Source: Meridianimarinicoccus roseus (GTDB lineage Bacteria; Pseudomonadota; Alphaproteobacteria; Rhodobacterales; Rhodobacteraceae). From it: DNA of 64,000 nucleotides. Positions 30,846-40,644 of the stretch are shown here, in pieces. The DNA is taken from NCBI RefSeq assembly GCF_003172915.1, contig NZ_QGKU01000068.1:91902-155901 (forward strand). The letters run 5' to 3'. The notes under the pieces are model-generated. The model searched no databases, was not told where the DNA came from, and saw nothing but the letters and a program-made list of their open reading frames with translations. Within the stretch, counting starts at the first letter, position 1, and each line of letters opens with the position of its first letter. The translations under genes and the position numbers were made by a program.

Positions 30846-31652
30846 TCACTCCGCCGGGGTGTCGCCCTTCTTGGCGCGTGCCTTGACCGGGGCCCAGATC
30901 CGCTTGTTGGTCAGGTACAGCAGAACCGTCAGCACGGTCAGGAACAGGAAGGCGGTCAGGCCGGCTTCCTTGCGGGCCATCATCTTCGGTTCCGCCGTCC
31001 ACATCAGGAAGGCGGCCACGTCTTCGGCGATGTCCTCGGCGCTGTTGGGGGCGCCGTCGGCAAATTCGACGTATTCATCGCCGATCGGCGGCGCCATCGC
31101 GATCCAGCCGCCCGGGAAAGCGGTGTTCTCGTACAGGATCACGCCCGCTTCTTCCTTTTCCTCGCCGGTGTAGCTGACGAGCAGATTGGCGATGTATTCC
31201 GGGCCGCCGATGCCGTTGAACAGCTGGCTCAGGCCCGTGCCGTAGGGCCCGTGGAAGCCCGCGCGCGCTTTGGCCATCAGCGACAGGTCCGGCGCGTTCT
31301 CCATGGAGCTTTCCGGGAAGTGATCGGTTGGCTTCGCGGTGCGCCAATCCATGATCTCCGGGTCCCAGACTTCCCAGAACTCCGCATAGGCGCGGACCTG
31401 CTCCTCAGGAATGTTCGGGCCGCCTTCGGCGCCGATCGAGCGGATCGGAACGAACTTCATGCCGTGGCAGGCCGAGCACACTTCGGTGTAGACCTGCAGG
31501 CCGCGCTGCAGCTGCGCCTCGTCATAGGTGCCGAACGGCCCCTCGAACGAGAAGTTGATGTCTTCGATATGGCCGCCTGCGCCTGCGGCGAGGGCCGCGC
31601 CGCCCGAAAGGGCGAACGCGGTGGTGGCGGCGAGGGTGAGTTTCTTGAACAT
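30846..31652 (-). CDS. petC: Cytochrome c1
   Basis: Cytochrome c1 passes electrons from the Rieske centre to cytochrome c. The 268-residue protein has a signal peptide (to about 22), the haem c site CSACH at 59-63, the [13 protein letters not shown] and GGWIAMAPP segments that include the axial-methionine region, and one C-terminal membrane helix ([16 protein letters not shown]) with a basic end. The ATG at 31652 is chosen; the open frame continues upstream inside petB only. Third gene of petABC. Confidence 0.94.
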   Translation of the reverse strand: MFKKLTLAATTAFALSGGAALAAGAGGHIEDINFSFEGPFGTYDEAQLQRGLQVYTEVCSACHGMKFVPIRSIGAEGGPNIPEEQVRAYAEFWEVWDPEIMDWRTAKPTDHFPESSMENAPDLSLMAKARAGFHGPYGTGLSQLFNGIGGPEYIANLLVSYTGEEKEEAGVILYENTAFPGGWIAMAPPIGDEYVEFADGAPNSAEDIAEDVAAFLMWTAEPKMMARKEAGLTAFLFLTVLTVLLYLTNKRIWAPVKARAKKGDTPAE

Positions 31653-31669
31653 GGGTACCTTTGCCCCTC

Positions 31670-33013
31670 TTACTCGGCCGGGGTCGCAACGGCGCCGGAA
31701 GCGTCGTCGGACTTGCCATAATGGGCGTTGAAGTCGTCCTCGATGGTGGAGGCCTGCTCCAGCGGTTTCTCGATCACGCCGAGCAGCGGCAGGATCACGA
31801 GGAAATACGCGAACCAGTAGGCCGACCCGAGCAGCGCGATGTAGGGATAGATCCCTTCGGCAGGCATGGCGCCGACCCACATCAGGACCATGAAGTCCAC
31901 GCACAGCAGGTAGAACCACCACTTGAACATCGGGCGATAGCGGCCCGAGCGCACCGACGAGGTGTCGAGCCAGGGCGCCAGCGCCATGACCGCGATCGCG
32001 CCGAACATCGCCAGAACGCCGAAGAACTTTGCGTCGATGATGCCGAAGCTGATGAACTGCGCAAGCTGCACGACCCAGACCTCGCTGTCGAAGGCGCGCA
32101 GGATGGCGTAGAACGGCAGGAAGTACCATTCAGGCACGATGTGCGCGGGCGTCGCGAGCGGGTTCGCCTCGATGTAGTTGTCGGGGTGGCCGAGGTAGTT
32201 CGGCATAAACCCGACGATGGCGAAGAAGACCACCATGATCAGCGCGAGCGCGAAGAGGTCCTTGATCACGAAGTAGGGCCAGAACGGAAGGGTGTCCTTC
32301 TCGGCTTCGGCCTTTGAGGTGCGGCGCACTTCAACACCCGTGGGGTTGTTGTTGCCGGTGGTGTGGAAGGCCCAGATGTGCACGATCACCAGACCCGCGA
32401 TGACGAACGGGAACAGGTAGTGCAGCGAGAAGAAGCGCGTCAGGGTGGCGTTGTCCACCGCCGGTCCGCCCAGCAGCCATGTCTGGATGCTCTCGCCCAC
32501 GAAGGGGATCGCGCCGAACAGGCCGGTGATCACGGTGGCGCCCCAGAAGGACATCTGACCCCAGGGCAGAACGTAGCCCATGAAGGCGGTGCCCATCATC
32601 AGCAGGTAGATCAGCATGCCGATGATCCAGGTCACTTCGCGCGGGGCCTTGTACGAGCCGTAGAACAGGCCACGGAAGATATGCAGGTAGACCGCCACGA
32701 AGAACAGCGATGCGCCGTTCGCGTGCAGATAGCGCAGCATGTGCCCGCCGTTGACGTTGCGCATGATGTGCTCGACCGAGGCGAAGGCCATGCTGGCGTC
32801 GGGCGTGTAGTGCATCACCAGAACGATGCCGGTGATGATCTGCAGCGCCAGACAGAAGGTCAGCACGATGCCCCAGATCCACATCCAGTTGAGGTTCTTG
32901 GGCGTCGGGATGGTCAGCGTGGAGTGCAGCAGGCCCACGACCGGCAGACGCCGGTCGAGCCACTTTTCCGCACCCGTCTTGGGTTCATAGTGGTCGTGAG
33001 GAATTCCGGACAT
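31670..33013 (-). CDS. petB: Cytochrome b of the bc1 complex
   Basis: The 447-residue subunit has eight membrane helices. Histidine pairs for the two b haems lie in [21 protein letters not shown] and in [20 protein letters not shown]. The Qo-site PEWY motif is in [13 protein letters not shown]. It ends 17 bases before petC and starts 12 bases after petA. The length is typical of Rhodobacter-type cytochrome b. Confidence 0.96.
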   Translation of the reverse strand: MSGIPHDHYEPKTGAEKWLDRRLPVVGLLHSTLTIPTPKNLNWMWIWGIVLTFCLALQIITGIVLVMHYTPDASMAFASVEHIMRNVNGGHMLRYLHANGASLFFVAVYLHIFRGLFYGSYKAPREVTWIIGMLIYLLMMGTAFMGYVLPWGQMSFWGATVITGLFGAIPFVGESIQTWLLGGPAVDNATLTRFFSLHYLFPFVIAGLVIVHIWAFHTTGNNNPTGVEVRRTSKAEAEKDTLPFWPYFVIKDLFALALIMVVFFAIVGFMPNYLGHPDNYIEANPLATPAHIVPEWYFLPFYAILRAFDSEVWVVQLAQFISFGIIDAKFFGVLAMFGAIAVMALAPWLDTSSVRSGRYRPMFKWWFYLLCVDFMVLMWVGAMPAEGIYPYIALLGSAYWFAYFLVILPLLGVIEKPLEQASTIEDDFNAHYGKSDDASGAVATPAE

Positions 33014-33025
33014 TCGGTCTCTCCC

Positions 33026-33589
33026 TTAACCGAGTTGAATTGTACTGTCGTCGAGGAAGCCGGCAACGGGCACCGGCAGGTTCTCGGGCGCGGGGCCTTT
33101 GCGGATCCGGCCTGCGGCGTCGTAGTGCGAGCCGTGGCAAGGGCAGAACCAGCCGCCGAAATCGCCCGCGCCGTCACCCAGCGGAACGCAGCCGAGATGG
33201 GTGCACACACCCATCATCACCAGCCACTCCTCGCTGTCGCCCAGCGTTCGGTTCTGGTCGGTCGCTTCGGCGCCCGCGTCGATGTTGGCGTTGCGCGCCA
33301 CAGGGTCGGGCAGATCGCTGATCGGCGTCTCGCGGGCCATCTCGATCTCGTCCGCGGTGCGACGGCGGATGAACACGGGCTTGCCGAGCCATTTGACCGT
33401 GATCTGCGTGCCTTCGGAGACGCCGCCGATATCGACGAGGATCGAGGAAAGCGCCTGCACATCTGCCGACGGGTTCATCTGGTTGACGAGCGGCCAGACC
33501 GCGGCACCGGTTGCGACGGCGCCCGCCCCGGCGGTGGCGTAAAACAGGAAGTCCCGGCGGGTTCCTTCGTGATCTTCGGTGTGTGACAC
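33026..33589 (-). CDS. petA: Rieske iron-sulphur subunit of the bc1 complex
   Basis: The 187-residue protein has a twin-arginine start, [15 protein letters not shown], whose helix stays as a membrane anchor. The 2Fe-2S ligands are in CTHLGC (129-134) and CPCHGSHY (149-156). The start is GTG at 33589 with GGAGAG seven bases upstream. It is the first gene of petABC. The 329-bp gap to the divergent outer-membrane gene holds both promoters. Confidence 0.95.
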   Translation of the reverse strand: MSHTEDHEGTRRDFLFYATAGAGAVATGAAVWPLVNQMNPSADVQALSSILVDIGGVSEGTQITVKWLGKPVFIRRRTADEIEMARETPISDLPDPVARNANIDAGAEATDQNRTLGDSEEWLVMMGVCTHLGCVPLGDGAGDFGGWFCPCHGSHYDAAGRIRKGPAPENLPVPVAGFLDDSTIQLG

Positions 33590-33918
33590 TGAAAACTCTC
33601 CATCTTTTCGCTGGCTGGGCCAATACGGGGCCGTGGCCGCGCAGAACCGGCAGCCGCCATGGGATGCTACCTAGACCGCAGGCCGAGACCCGTCCAGCAG
33701 ACAATGCCACGCATGACAGGCGAAATGCCGCAGTAATGCACGGTTTACGCGCATCTCCGGGGGGTGCGGTGCGCAGGTGTTGCAGATCGGCCAGACCGGG
33801 GCGGGACACAGGGTCGGAACGCGGCCGTGTTCTTGAACCCGGTCGCGCGGGGGCGTATTTCAGATGGAAAGGTGCGCGTGGTCAGATCGGCCTCGTGCGA
33901 ATCGAAAGGCCCGCCCCG
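33590..33918. promoter_or_regulatory. Divergent promoter region of petA and the outer-membrane gene
   Basis: No gene is seen in this 329-bp gap. For the plus-strand gene, TTGAAC (33833-33838) and TATTTC (33856-33861) are spaced by 17 bases and lie about 58 bp before the start. I could not place a petA promoter with confidence. Confidence 0.4.
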
Positions 33919-34581
33919 ATGCTTCGTATTCGTGCTTGCACGCTTGCCCTTGCCGCCGCTCTCGGCCTTGTTGCGGTGCCCGCCGCGGCGGAGTTCGAGC
34001 TGAGCGTCTATACCGGCTGGCAGACCGCTCCGCACAGCGTGGTGGAAGGCAACGATCCAGGCGGTGTCGGCGCGTTCGACTTCACCGCGGGCTGGGAAGG
34101 CAAGTCCGGCGAGATGCCGCCCTACTACGGCTTCCGCGGCACCTGGTGGCGGTCTGAAACGCTGGGTTTCGCGCTGGAGTTCAACCACGCCAAAGTCTAC
34201 GCCGATGGCGACACTCTGGCCAAGAACGGTTTCGACCGGTTGGAATTCACCGACGGTCTGAACCTTGTCACGTTGAACGTGTTCCGCCGCTTTCCCGGCA
34301 CGCCGAGCAACTTCACCCCGTATGTCGGCGGCGGCGTTGGTGTGGCGGTGCCGCATGTGGACGTGCAGACTTCGGGTGGCAAGACGTTCGAATACCAGCT
34401 CACCGGCGCGGCGGTGCAATGGGTCGCCGGCGTCAGCTATCCGCTGACCGACACGTGGTCGGTGTTCGGGGAATACAAGGGCAGCTATTCGCAGAACAAG
34501 GCGGATCTCGCCAGCGGTGGCACGCTGGAGACGAACATCGTCACCAATGCAGTGAACCTGGGTGTCAGCCTGAATTTCTGA
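33919..34581 (+). CDS. Outer-membrane beta-barrel protein
   Basis: The 220-residue precursor has a signal peptide (cleavage near 24, PAAA-EFELS). The mature part alternates aromatic and polar residues as in an eight-stranded barrel (ELSVYTGWQ, DFTAGWEGK, ..YGFRGTWWR, FTPYVGGGVGV, WSVFGEYKGSYS) and ends with a C-terminal NF, the usual outer-membrane assembly signal. The general pattern resembles small lipid A-modifying barrels such as LpxQ/PagL-like proteins, but I cannot place catalytic residues, so that link is tentative. It has its own promoter and terminator. Confidence 0.72.
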   Translation: MLRIRACTLALAAALGLVAVPAAAEFELSVYTGWQTAPHSVVEGNDPGGVGAFDFTAGWEGKSGEMPPYYGFRGTWWRSETLGFALEFNHAKVYADGDTLAKNGFDRLEFTDGLNLVTLNVFRRFPGTPSNFTPYVGGGVGVAVPHVDVQTSGGKTFEYQLTGAAVQWVAGVSYPLTDTWSVFGEYKGSYSQNKADLASGGTLETNIVTNAVNLGVSLNF

Positions 34582-34621
34582 TGCGCCCGGCGACTGACCG
34601 AACATCAGCCAGTAACAATCG

Positions 34622-34656
34622 GCGCCCGTGTCCCCGGACCGGGCGCTTTGCTTTTT
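34622..34656 (+). terminator. Terminator after the outer-membrane barrel gene
   Basis: GCGCCCG (34622-34628) pairs with CGGGCGC (34640-34646), followed by TTTGCTTTTT. Confidence 0.75.
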
Positions 34657-34708
34657 GTCGTGTCGGTAGGCAATGCCCTGGCGCGAACGGTGACGGCGGC
34701 GCGGCGGG

Positions 34709-35320
34709 TCAGCCAGGCGGCGGCGCGGTGGCCTGCATCGAGGGGCGTTCGGCGAATTCCGCGTGCCATGCCGCAAGCCCCGGTGCTGTGCTGCGCCAGC
34801 CCCGCGTGCCGTGCCGGAAATCGAGATAGGACAACGCCACCGCCACGGCGATCTGCCCAATGTCCGGCGCGCCGGCGAGGTGACCCATCCAGCGTGCTTC
34901 CAGTGTGGCGACGGCGCGGGCGATCTTGGACCAGTATCCTTCCAGCAGGTCGGGATTGACCGCATCCTCCCGTCGCAGGCGGTGTTCGTAGACCATCGCA
35001 ACCGCGGCATCGAGCATGCCGTCCGCCGTCGCCTCAAGGGTCAGGGTGTCCCAGCGGCGCGGCGGCGCGGGATAGAACTGCCCGCCCGCCCGCATGTCGA
35101 GGAATTGGCAGATCACCCGGCTGTCATAAAGTGCGGGCCCGTCGTCCTGTTCCAGTACCGGGATCTTGCCCAGCGGGTTCTGCGCCAGCGGCATGCCGGA
35201 CCCGTCCAGCGGGGTTCCGGCAGCGGGCACAAGCGTCACGTCTTCGGTCTGGCCGGTTTCGGCCAGCAGCACCCTGACCTTGCGCACGTAGGGGGATGTC
35301 GGCGAAAAGTGCAGCCGCAC
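34709..35320 (-). CDS. Glutathione S-transferase family protein
   Basis: The 203-residue protein has the thioredoxin-fold N-domain with FSPTSPYVRKVRVLLAETG (residues 5-23) and the glutathione-binding NPLGKIPVLEQDDG and LYDSRVIC segments, then an all-helical C-domain. The N-terminal SPYVRK position holds Ser rather than Cys. The substrate is unknown. It starts 3 bases after a small hypothetical gene and probably shares its transcript. Confidence 0.87.
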   Translation of the reverse strand: MRLHFSPTSPYVRKVRVLLAETGQTEDVTLVPAAGTPLDGSGMPLAQNPLGKIPVLEQDDGPALYDSRVICQFLDMRAGGQFYPAPPRRWDTLTLEATADGMLDAAVAMVYEHRLRREDAVNPDLLEGYWSKIARAVATLEARWMGHLAGAPDIGQIAVAVALSYLDFRHGTRGWRSTAPGLAAWHAEFAERPSMQATAPPPG

Positions 35321-35323
35321 CCG

Positions 35324-35602
35324 TCAGACCCGTCGCAGGCGCAGGCGCGCGAGCGCGGCAAGGTCGATTTCCACTCCCGGTCCCGCGGTGCCTGCGCGCA
35401 GTGTGCGGGTCCAGCGCAGGGTGCCGCGCGTGCCGTCCGCGTCGCGGTGCAGGCCTGTGCCTTCGGGCAGATCGTCCAGCGCGTCTTCGGCCCGCTGGTC
35501 GCGGCGCGCGGGGCTGGCGGCGCGCCAGGCTGCATAGGCTGCAAGGCCGACGGCGGCATAGCGGGCGGCGACGAGGGCGGTGGGCACGAGGGGCAGGGCC
35601 AT
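35324..35602 (-). CDS. Small hypothetical membrane-associated protein
   Basis: The 92-residue product has one hydrophobic N-terminal segment (about 3-26, PLVPTALVAARYAAVGLAAYAA) and then an Arg/Asp/Gly-rich soluble part. I do not recognise it. The ATG at 35602 has GGAGC eight bases upstream and is preferred over the ATG at 35632. It is tightly linked to the following GST gene. Confidence 0.55.
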   Translation of the reverse strand: MALPLVPTALVAARYAAVGLAAYAAWRAASPARRDQRAEDALDDLPEGTGLHRDADGTRGTLRWTRTLRAGTAGPGVEIDLAALARLRLRRV

Positions 35603-35813
35603 TGGCGAAAGCTCCGGTTCGAGACTGTTCAAGCTAAGCAGCCGCGCGCCGGTCTGGCAAGGCCGCGCGTCACACGATGGCGTCAGGTGCGGGCGCGTAC
35701 GAGGGCACGGTGCCGTCCCCGGTGGCGGGACAGCGCGGTGCGGATGGAGTCGGTATGGTGCAAGGTCCGCCCCGCCAAGACGCGCCGCCGCGACCCCGCG
35801 CAGCGTCAGCCGG

Positions 35814-37070
35814 TCACGCCGCGAGGCGCGTGCCGTCGTGTCCGGCGATGCAGGCGCTGACGATGCCGCCCTCGGGTTGCGGTTCGGTGAAGCTCACCTC
35901 GGCGAACTGCCGGGTGCGGCCCAGTGTAGGTGCCTCCATCAGCACGTCATGGACCTGCCCGACCTGCGCGGCAAGATGCGCGGTCACGGCCGCCGCGCCC
36001 GCGGCGCGCAGCCGGGTGGCGCGTTCGCGGATCGCTCGCCCGTCCACCTGCGGCATCTTGGCGGCGGGCGTGCCGGGGCGGGGAGAATAGGGAAAGACGT
36101 GCAGCCAGGTCAGCCCGCATTCGTCCACAAGCCGCAGAGAATTCTCGAACATCGCTTCGGTTTCGGTGGGGAAGCCCGCGATCAGGTCGGCCCCGAAGGT
36201 CATGTCGGGCCGCAGCGCCCGCGCCTCTTCGCAGAAGGCGATGGCGTCACCGCGCAGATGGCGGCGTTTCATCCGCTTCAGGATCAGGTCGTCGCCCGCC
36301 TGAAGGCTCAGGTGCAGGTGCGGCATAAGGCGGGGTTCGGTCGCGATCGCCTCCATCAGGGCCGGGTCGGCCTCGATGCTGTCGATCGAACTGATCCGCA
36401 GGCGCGGCAGGTCGGGCACCAGTTTCAGGATGCGGCGCACAAGGTCGCCAAGCTGGGGCGCTGCGGGCAGGTCCGCGCCCCAGCTGGTCAGGTCCACCCC
36501 GGTCAGCACCACCTCGTTGTAGCCGCGCTGCACCAGCCGCTTGATCTGGTCCACCACCACGCCGGCGGGCACTGACCGCGAGTTTCCCCGACCGAACGGT
36601 ATGATGCAGAACGTGCAGCGGTGATCGCAGCCGTTCTGGACCTGAACATAGGCGCGGCTGCGGGTGCCGAAACCGTCGATCAGGTGGCCGGCCGTCTCGC
36701 GCACGGACATGATGTCGTCGACCTGCACCCTCTCGGTTGCGCCGATCCAGTCGCGCCCGGCCAGCGCGTCCCAGGTCGCGGGGGCCATCTTCTCGGCATT
36801 GCCGATCACGCGGTCGACTTCGGGCATGGCGGCGAAGCTGTCCGGGTCGGTCTGTGCGGCGCAGCCGGTGACTATGATCTTCGCCGCCGGGTTCTCGCGC
36901 CGGGCGCGGCGGATGTCCTGCCGGGCCTTGCGCACAGCTTCGGCGGTCACGGCGCAGGTGTTGATGACCACCGCATCGTCCAGCCCGGCGTCCTTCGCCA
37001 TCGCCTTCATCGCCTCGGTCTCGTAGGCGTTCAGGCGGCAGCCATGCGTGGTGAAGCGCGGCGCGCTCAT
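35814..37070 (-). CDS. mtaB: tRNA t6A37 methylthiotransferase MtaB
   Basis: MtaB adds a methylthio group to t6A at tRNA position 37. The 418-residue radical-SAM protein has the UPF0004 N-domain cysteines in THGCRLN, INTCAVT and VTGCAAQ, then the radical-SAM site [17 protein letters not shown]-terminal TRAM-like region follows. The spacing and the HGCRLN motif fit MtaB better than MiaB. The ATG at 37070 overlaps the dapF stop by four bases. The longer frame to 37988 is antisense run-on through dapF. Confidence 0.88.
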   Translation of the reverse strand: MSAPRFTTHGCRLNAYETEAMKAMAKDAGLDDAVVINTCAVTAEAVRKARQDIRRARRENPAAKIIVTGCAAQTDPDSFAAMPEVDRVIGNAEKMAPATWDALAGRDWIGATERVQVDDIMSVRETAGHLIDGFGTRSRAYVQVQNGCDHRCTFCIIPFGRGNSRSVPAGVVVDQIKRLVQRGYNEVVLTGVDLTSWGADLPAAPQLGDLVRRILKLVPDLPRLRISSIDSIEADPALMEAIATEPRLMPHLHLSLQAGDDLILKRMKRRHLRGDAIAFCEEARALRPDMTFGADLIAGFPTETEAMFENSLRLVDECGLTWLHVFPYSPRPGTPAAKMPQVDGRAIRERATRLRAAGAAAVTAHLAAQVGQVHDVLMEAPTLGRTRQFAEVSFTEPQPEGGIVSACIAGHDGTRLAA

Positions 37071-37906
37071 GCCATCGCCTCGATCCATGCGGGGGCAAGC
37101 GTGCCGTCGAACACATGCGCGGTCGGCCCGGTCATCCAAACGCCGTCGTCGCGCCAGTCGATCGACAGCCAGCCGCCGTCCATCTCGATCTCGACGGCGG
37201 GCGGGGTCAGGCCCAGCAGATGCGTTGCCACGGCGGTGGCGCAGGCCCCGGACCCGCAGGCCAGCGTGACCCCGGCACCGCGTTCCCAGACCCGCAGGCG
37301 CAGCGAGCCGTCGGCGCGGACCTGCACGAATTCCACGTTGGTGCGTTGCGGAAACAACGGATCGTGTTCGATCAGCGGTCCGATTTCGTCCAGCGCGATC
37401 GCGTCCGCATCGCTGACCACGTGGATGCAGTGCGGGTTGCCCATACCGATCGCGGCTGGGACCCCGGCCAGCGGCAGCGCCAGCGGGTCCACGTCGCGCG
37501 CAAGCGGGATCTCGGCCCAGCCGCGCTGTGGCGGACCCATGTTCACGCTGATGCGGCCATCGTCGCGGCGCAGCGCCTGGAGCACTCCGGCGGCCGTTTC
37601 GATGCGCAGGCTGTCGGTGCCTTTCTGGTCCATGACGCGGGCTGCCACGCAGCGGGTGGCGTTGCCGCAGGCGCCCGAAAGCGTGCCGTCGGCGTTCCAG
37701 AAATCCAGCCGCAGGTCGGCGCGGTCGCTGGCCCGGATCTCGGCCAGCTGGTCGAACCCGACGCCCCGGTTGCGGTCGCCGAGTGACTGGGCCAGCGCCG
37801 GGGTCACGCGCGGGCCGGGCAGGCGTGCGTCCACGACAACGAAGTCGTTGCCAAGCCCGTGCATCTTCGTGAAGGTCAGGCCGGATAGGGGTGCGAAGCT
37901 GTTCAT
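37067..37906 (-). CDS. dapF: Diaminopimelate epimerase
   Basis: DapF makes meso-diaminopimelate for lysine and peptidoglycan. The 279-residue protein has [15 protein letters not shown] near its start, and the two catalytic cysteines at about 80 ([10 protein letters not shown]) and 217 ([10 protein letters not shown]). The ATG at 37906 is selected by family length; an 18-residue extension to 37960 is Arg-rich and unlikely. It is followed by mtaB through an ATGA overlap. Confidence 0.93.
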   Translation of the reverse strand: MNSFAPLSGLTFTKMHGLGNDFVVVDARLPGPRVTPALAQSLGDRNRGVGFDQLAEIRASDRADLRLDFWNADGTLSGACGNATRCVAARVMDQKGTDSLRIETAAGVLQALRRDDGRISVNMGPPQRGWAEIPLARDVDPLALPLAGVPAAIGMGNPHCIHVVSDADAIALDEIGPLIEHDPLFPQRTNVEFVQVRADGSLRLRVWERGAGVTLACGSGACATAVATHLLGLTPPAVEIEMDGGWLSIDWRDDGVWMTGPTAHVFDGTLAPAWIEAMA

Positions 37907-37972
37907 GGCGCGGCGTATAGACCCGCGCCGCGCCAGAATCCAGCCCGCCGGAAAAAACATGCGCGTAGGGCC

Positions 37973-38001
37973 TTGACCCCCCCGGCATGCCTTTGTAAGT
38001 C
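37973..38001 (+). promoter_or_regulatory. Promoter of tRNA-Lys
   Basis: TTGACC (37973-37978) and TAAGTC (37996-38001) with a 17-base spacer end 12 bases before the tRNA. A good -35 box and correct distance support it. Confidence 0.45.
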
Positions 38002-38013
38002 GCGGGCTCTAGT

Positions 38014-38089
38014 GGGCCGTTAGCTCAGTTGGTAGAGCAACTGACTTTTAATCAGTGGGTCGCAGGTTCGAATCCTGCACGGCTCACCA
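38014..38089 (+). tRNA. tRNA-Lys (anticodon TTT)
   Basis: The 76-base cloverleaf has a 7-bp acceptor stem (GGGCCGT with ACGGCTC), TAGCTCAGTTGGTAGAGCA D-arm, anticodon stem ACTGA/TCAGT around loop CTTTTAA (anticodon TTT), and GGTTCGAATCC in the T-arm. CCA is encoded. Confidence 0.97.
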
Positions 38090-38110
38090 CTTGAAACGCG
38101 AGACATCGCA

Positions 38111-38145
38111 CGAAAGACCCCGCGCCGCATGGCCGGGGTCTTTCG
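38111..38145 (+). terminator. Terminator-like hairpin after tRNA-Lys
   Basis: A perfect 12-bp stem (CGAAAGACCCCG with CGGGGTCTTTCG) closes an 11-base loop, 21 bp after the tRNA. The T run is inside the stem. Confidence 0.7.
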
Positions 38146-38335
38146 CGTTCCTGGGCCGGGTGCCCGGGTCCGGCAAACCGCACGAGTTGCAAGGCTGCAA
38201 GGCCCGGTGCCGCTTTCTTCGACGGGCAGGCCGACGAGGTCGCCAACAGCGTCGCAGGCGCGCCGGGGGCTGACCTGCCTCGCGCAGGGACGCGTCAGGG
38301 GATTGTCTGCCAGTTGCGTCGTCCGCGGGGGCGCG

Positions 38336-39169
38336 TCAGGCGGCCGGACGCAGCCGCAGGATCGCGCGCGCCTCGTCCGTGCTGGCCACCGGCCGCCCGT
38401 GCTTTTCGCACAGCGCGGCGGCGCGGGCGATCAGCGCGGCGTTGGAGGGCGCGAGCCGGTCGCGATCCAGCCGCACGTTGTCTTCCAGCCCGGCGCGGGT
38501 GTGGCCGCCCGCCGCGATGGCCCATTCGTTCACTTCAATCTGGTGGCGTCCGATCCCGGCTGCGCACCATTCGGCATCGGGGGCGAGCCGCGCCATCGTC
38601 TTCACGTAGTAGTCGAACACGTCCCGGTCGGCCGGCATGGCGTTCTTCACTCCCATCACGAACTGCACATAGAGCCGCCCGTACAGCGCGCCGCGCGCGT
38701 GCATCGCGGCGGCCTGGTGGATATGGGACAGGTCGAACGCCTCGACCTCGGGGGTGATCTCGTGGCGGATCATCTCGGCGGCCAGCCAGTCGACAAGGTC
38801 CGGCGGGTTCTCGTAGACGCGAGTGGGGAAGTTGTTCGACCCGACGGCGAGCGATGCCATCTCGGGGCGCAGCGGCAGCATCCCGCCGCGCGCGGCGCCC
38901 GCGCCGGACCGGCCCCCGGTGGACACCTGAAAGATCATGCCGGGGCAATGGGCGCGCACGCCTTCCATGAGCCGCGCGAAGCGGTCCGGGTCGCTGCTGG
39001 GTCGGCCGTCATCGTCGCGCACATGCGCGTGGCAGATGCTTGCCCCCGCCTCGAAGGCGGCATGGGTGCTTTCCACCTGTTCGGAGACGGTGATCGGCAC
39101 CGCCGGGTTGTCGGCCTTGGTCGGCACCGATCCGGTAATCGCGACGCAGAGGATGCAGGGCTTGGTCAT
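38336..39169 (-). CDS. BKACE family (3-keto-5-aminohexanoate cleavage-type) protein
   Basis: Family members condense a beta-keto acid with acetyl-CoA and cleave it, using a zinc ion. The 277-residue TIM-barrel protein has the N-terminal CVAITGSVPTKADNPAVP, the zinc-binding HAHVRDDDGRPS near 47 and a further HQIEVNEWAIAAGGHTRAGLED stretch, part of which is a family signature. The true substrate in this organism is open. The ATG at 39169 is preferred; the 52-residue upstream extension is encoded by a tandem repeat and is not family-like. Confidence 0.85.
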   Translation of the reverse strand: MTKPCILCVAITGSVPTKADNPAVPITVSEQVESTHAAFEAGASICHAHVRDDDGRPSSDPDRFARLMEGVRAHCPGMIFQVSTGGRSGAGAARGGMLPLRPEMASLAVGSNNFPTRVYENPPDLVDWLAAEMIRHEITPEVEAFDLSHIHQAAAMHARGALYGRLYVQFVMGVKNAMPADRDVFDYYVKTMARLAPDAEWCAAGIGRHQIEVNEWAIAAGGHTRAGLEDNVRLDRDRLAPSNAALIARAAALCEKHGRPVASTDEARAILRLRPAA

Positions 39170-39190
39170 GGGCTGGCCTGTATACGGGGC

Positions 39191-39237
39191 GGGACTGTGT
39201 GTGGGTCGGGACCGTGTGTGGGTCGGGACCGTGCGTA
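39191..39237 (+). repeat. 17-bp tandem repeat upstream of the BKACE gene
   Basis: GGGACTGTGTGTGGGTC (39191-39207) and GGGACCGTGTGTGGGTC (39208-39224) differ at one base; a partial third copy GGGACCGTGCGT follows. It lies 22 bp upstream of the BKACE start. Confidence 0.75.
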
Positions 39238-39321
39238 CCGGACGCTGGGCCGCACCATGCCCCGGCGCACGCGGCGGCGCAACCCGCCGCCGAGGGGCAA
39301 GGCCACGGCGCGGGCGCCGGT

Positions 39322-39978
39322 TCATTCAAGCGTGGCGGCGATCCCCGGCAGGTCGGCGAAATCGGCGAACAGGTGTTCGTGCGGAATGCTGTCTGCCGGG
39401 CTCTTGCGGTAGCCTTCGGAAAAGAGTGCGAAGCGCACACCGGCCGCCTGCGCCGTCTGCGCGTCCACCTCGCTGTCGCCGACGAAGAGCCGCGCCCCGT
39501 CCGGTAGCGCGAGGAAGGCATGGCGCAGTGGCGCCGGGTCGGGCTTCTTCTCGGGCAGCGTGTCGCCGCCGACCACAACCGCCATCCGCTTCAGCAGGTC
39601 GAAGGCCGCGAGGATCGTTCGGGTCGCGCCGTAGGGCTTGTTGGTGCACAACCCCAGCGTCCAGCCTGCCGCTTCCAGCCGGTCGAGCGCCGCCACCACA
39701 CCGGGATAAAGCGTGGTCTGCTCCGCCGGTGCGGCCTCGTAGTGGCGCAGGAAGCTGGCCACGCAATCGGCGTGGCGGTGCGGGTCGTCCGGTAGCCCGG
39801 AAGCCGCCATGAGCCGCGCGACCAGCACCGGCACGCCATTGCCGATGAAGCTGCGGGTCTGCGCTGCGGTCACCGGCGGCGCGCCGAATTCGGCCAGCAT
39901 GCGCAGGCCCGCCGCGTGCAGGTCCGGCGCGCTGTCGATCAGCGTGCCGTCAAGGTCAAAGACCACCGCGCCGGTCAT
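39322..39978 (-). CDS. gph: HAD-family phosphoglycolate phosphatase
   Basis: The 218-residue HAD hydrolase has VFDLDGTLIDS at 6-16 (nucleophile Asp8, acid Asp10), CTNKPYG near 112, KKPDPAPL and the metal-binding GDSEVDAQTAQAAG near 165. Gph removes phosphate from 2-phosphoglycolate. The ATG at 39978 overlaps the preceding stop by four bases and is preferred to 39990. Confidence 0.85.
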   Translation of the reverse strand: MTGAVVFDLDGTLIDSAPDLHAAGLRMLAEFGAPPVTAAQTRSFIGNGVPVLVARLMAASGLPDDPHRHADCVASFLRHYEAAPAEQTTLYPGVVAALDRLEAAGWTLGLCTNKPYGATRTILAAFDLLKRMAVVVGGDTLPEKKPDPAPLRHAFLALPDGARLFVGDSEVDAQTAQAAGVRFALFSEGYRKSPADSIPHEHLFADFADLPGIAATLE

Positions 39979-40529
39979 GCCGCGCGCCACTTGATCGAAC
40001 AGCCCATCGACGGGACCTGCTCGGCCGGGCCGCGCCCGGTCTCGGCCACCGCGCGCATCGCCTCGAACAGGTCGCGGCGCAGGTCCGGCGCGCCCTCCTC
40101 GCGGCGCGATGCATCAAGTCGTCCTCGATATTGCAACCCGCGGCTTGCGTCGAACCCGAAGAAATCCGGCGTGCACACGGCGCCATAGGCGCGCGCCACG
40201 TCCTGGCTTTCGTCATGCAGGTAGGGGAAGGGGAAGTCGCGCTCCTGCGCGAGGCGGGCCATGTTGGCGAAACTGTCCGACGGGTAGGCGACCGCGTCGT
40301 TTGAACAGATCCCTGCGACGCCCACACCCAGCGCCTGCAAGTCGCGCGCGTCGCGCAGCAGCCTGTCCAGCACCGCCAGCACGTAGGGGCAGTGGTTGCA
40401 CATGAACACGATCAGTGTGCCGCGCGGGCCCGCCACGTCCGCCAGCGCGTGGCGGCGGCCGTCGATACCGGGCAAGGTGAAATCGGGGGCGGGCCAGCCG
40501 AATTCGCAGACCTGGGGTGTGGATGCCAT
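39975..40529 (-). CDS. Thioredoxin/AhpC-TSA family protein
   Basis: The 184-residue cytosolic protein starts like a peroxiredoxin (GWPAPDFTLPGIDGRRHAL) and has a CXXC pair, CNHCPY, at 44-47. This subfamily of thioredoxin-like proteins is widespread, and its reductase or peroxidase role here is unproven. No signal peptide is seen. The ATG at 40529 has GGAGACG upstream. It is coupled to gph by an ATGA overlap. Confidence 0.8.
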   Translation of the reverse strand: MASTPQVCEFGWPAPDFTLPGIDGRRHALADVAGPRGTLIVFMCNHCPYVLAVLDRLLRDARDLQALGVGVAGICSNDAVAYPSDSFANMARLAQERDFPFPYLHDESQDVARAYGAVCTPDFFGFDASRGLQYRGRLDASRREEGAPDLRRDLFEAMRAVAETGRGPAEQVPSMGCSIKWRAA

Positions 40530-40644
40530 CTGTGTCGTCTCCGTGTCGTTGCGCTGCGCGCAGAAGGCCATTGCTGCCCGCCGGTGGCAAGCCCGCGCTG
40601 TCCATCGCGCGCCGTGCCTGAGCAGCGTGTCGCCCGTCCGGCGT

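Noticed and set aside
36621..37976. 451-codon plus-strand open frame
   Set aside because: Antisense to mtaB and dapF, both of which have complete catalytic motifs.
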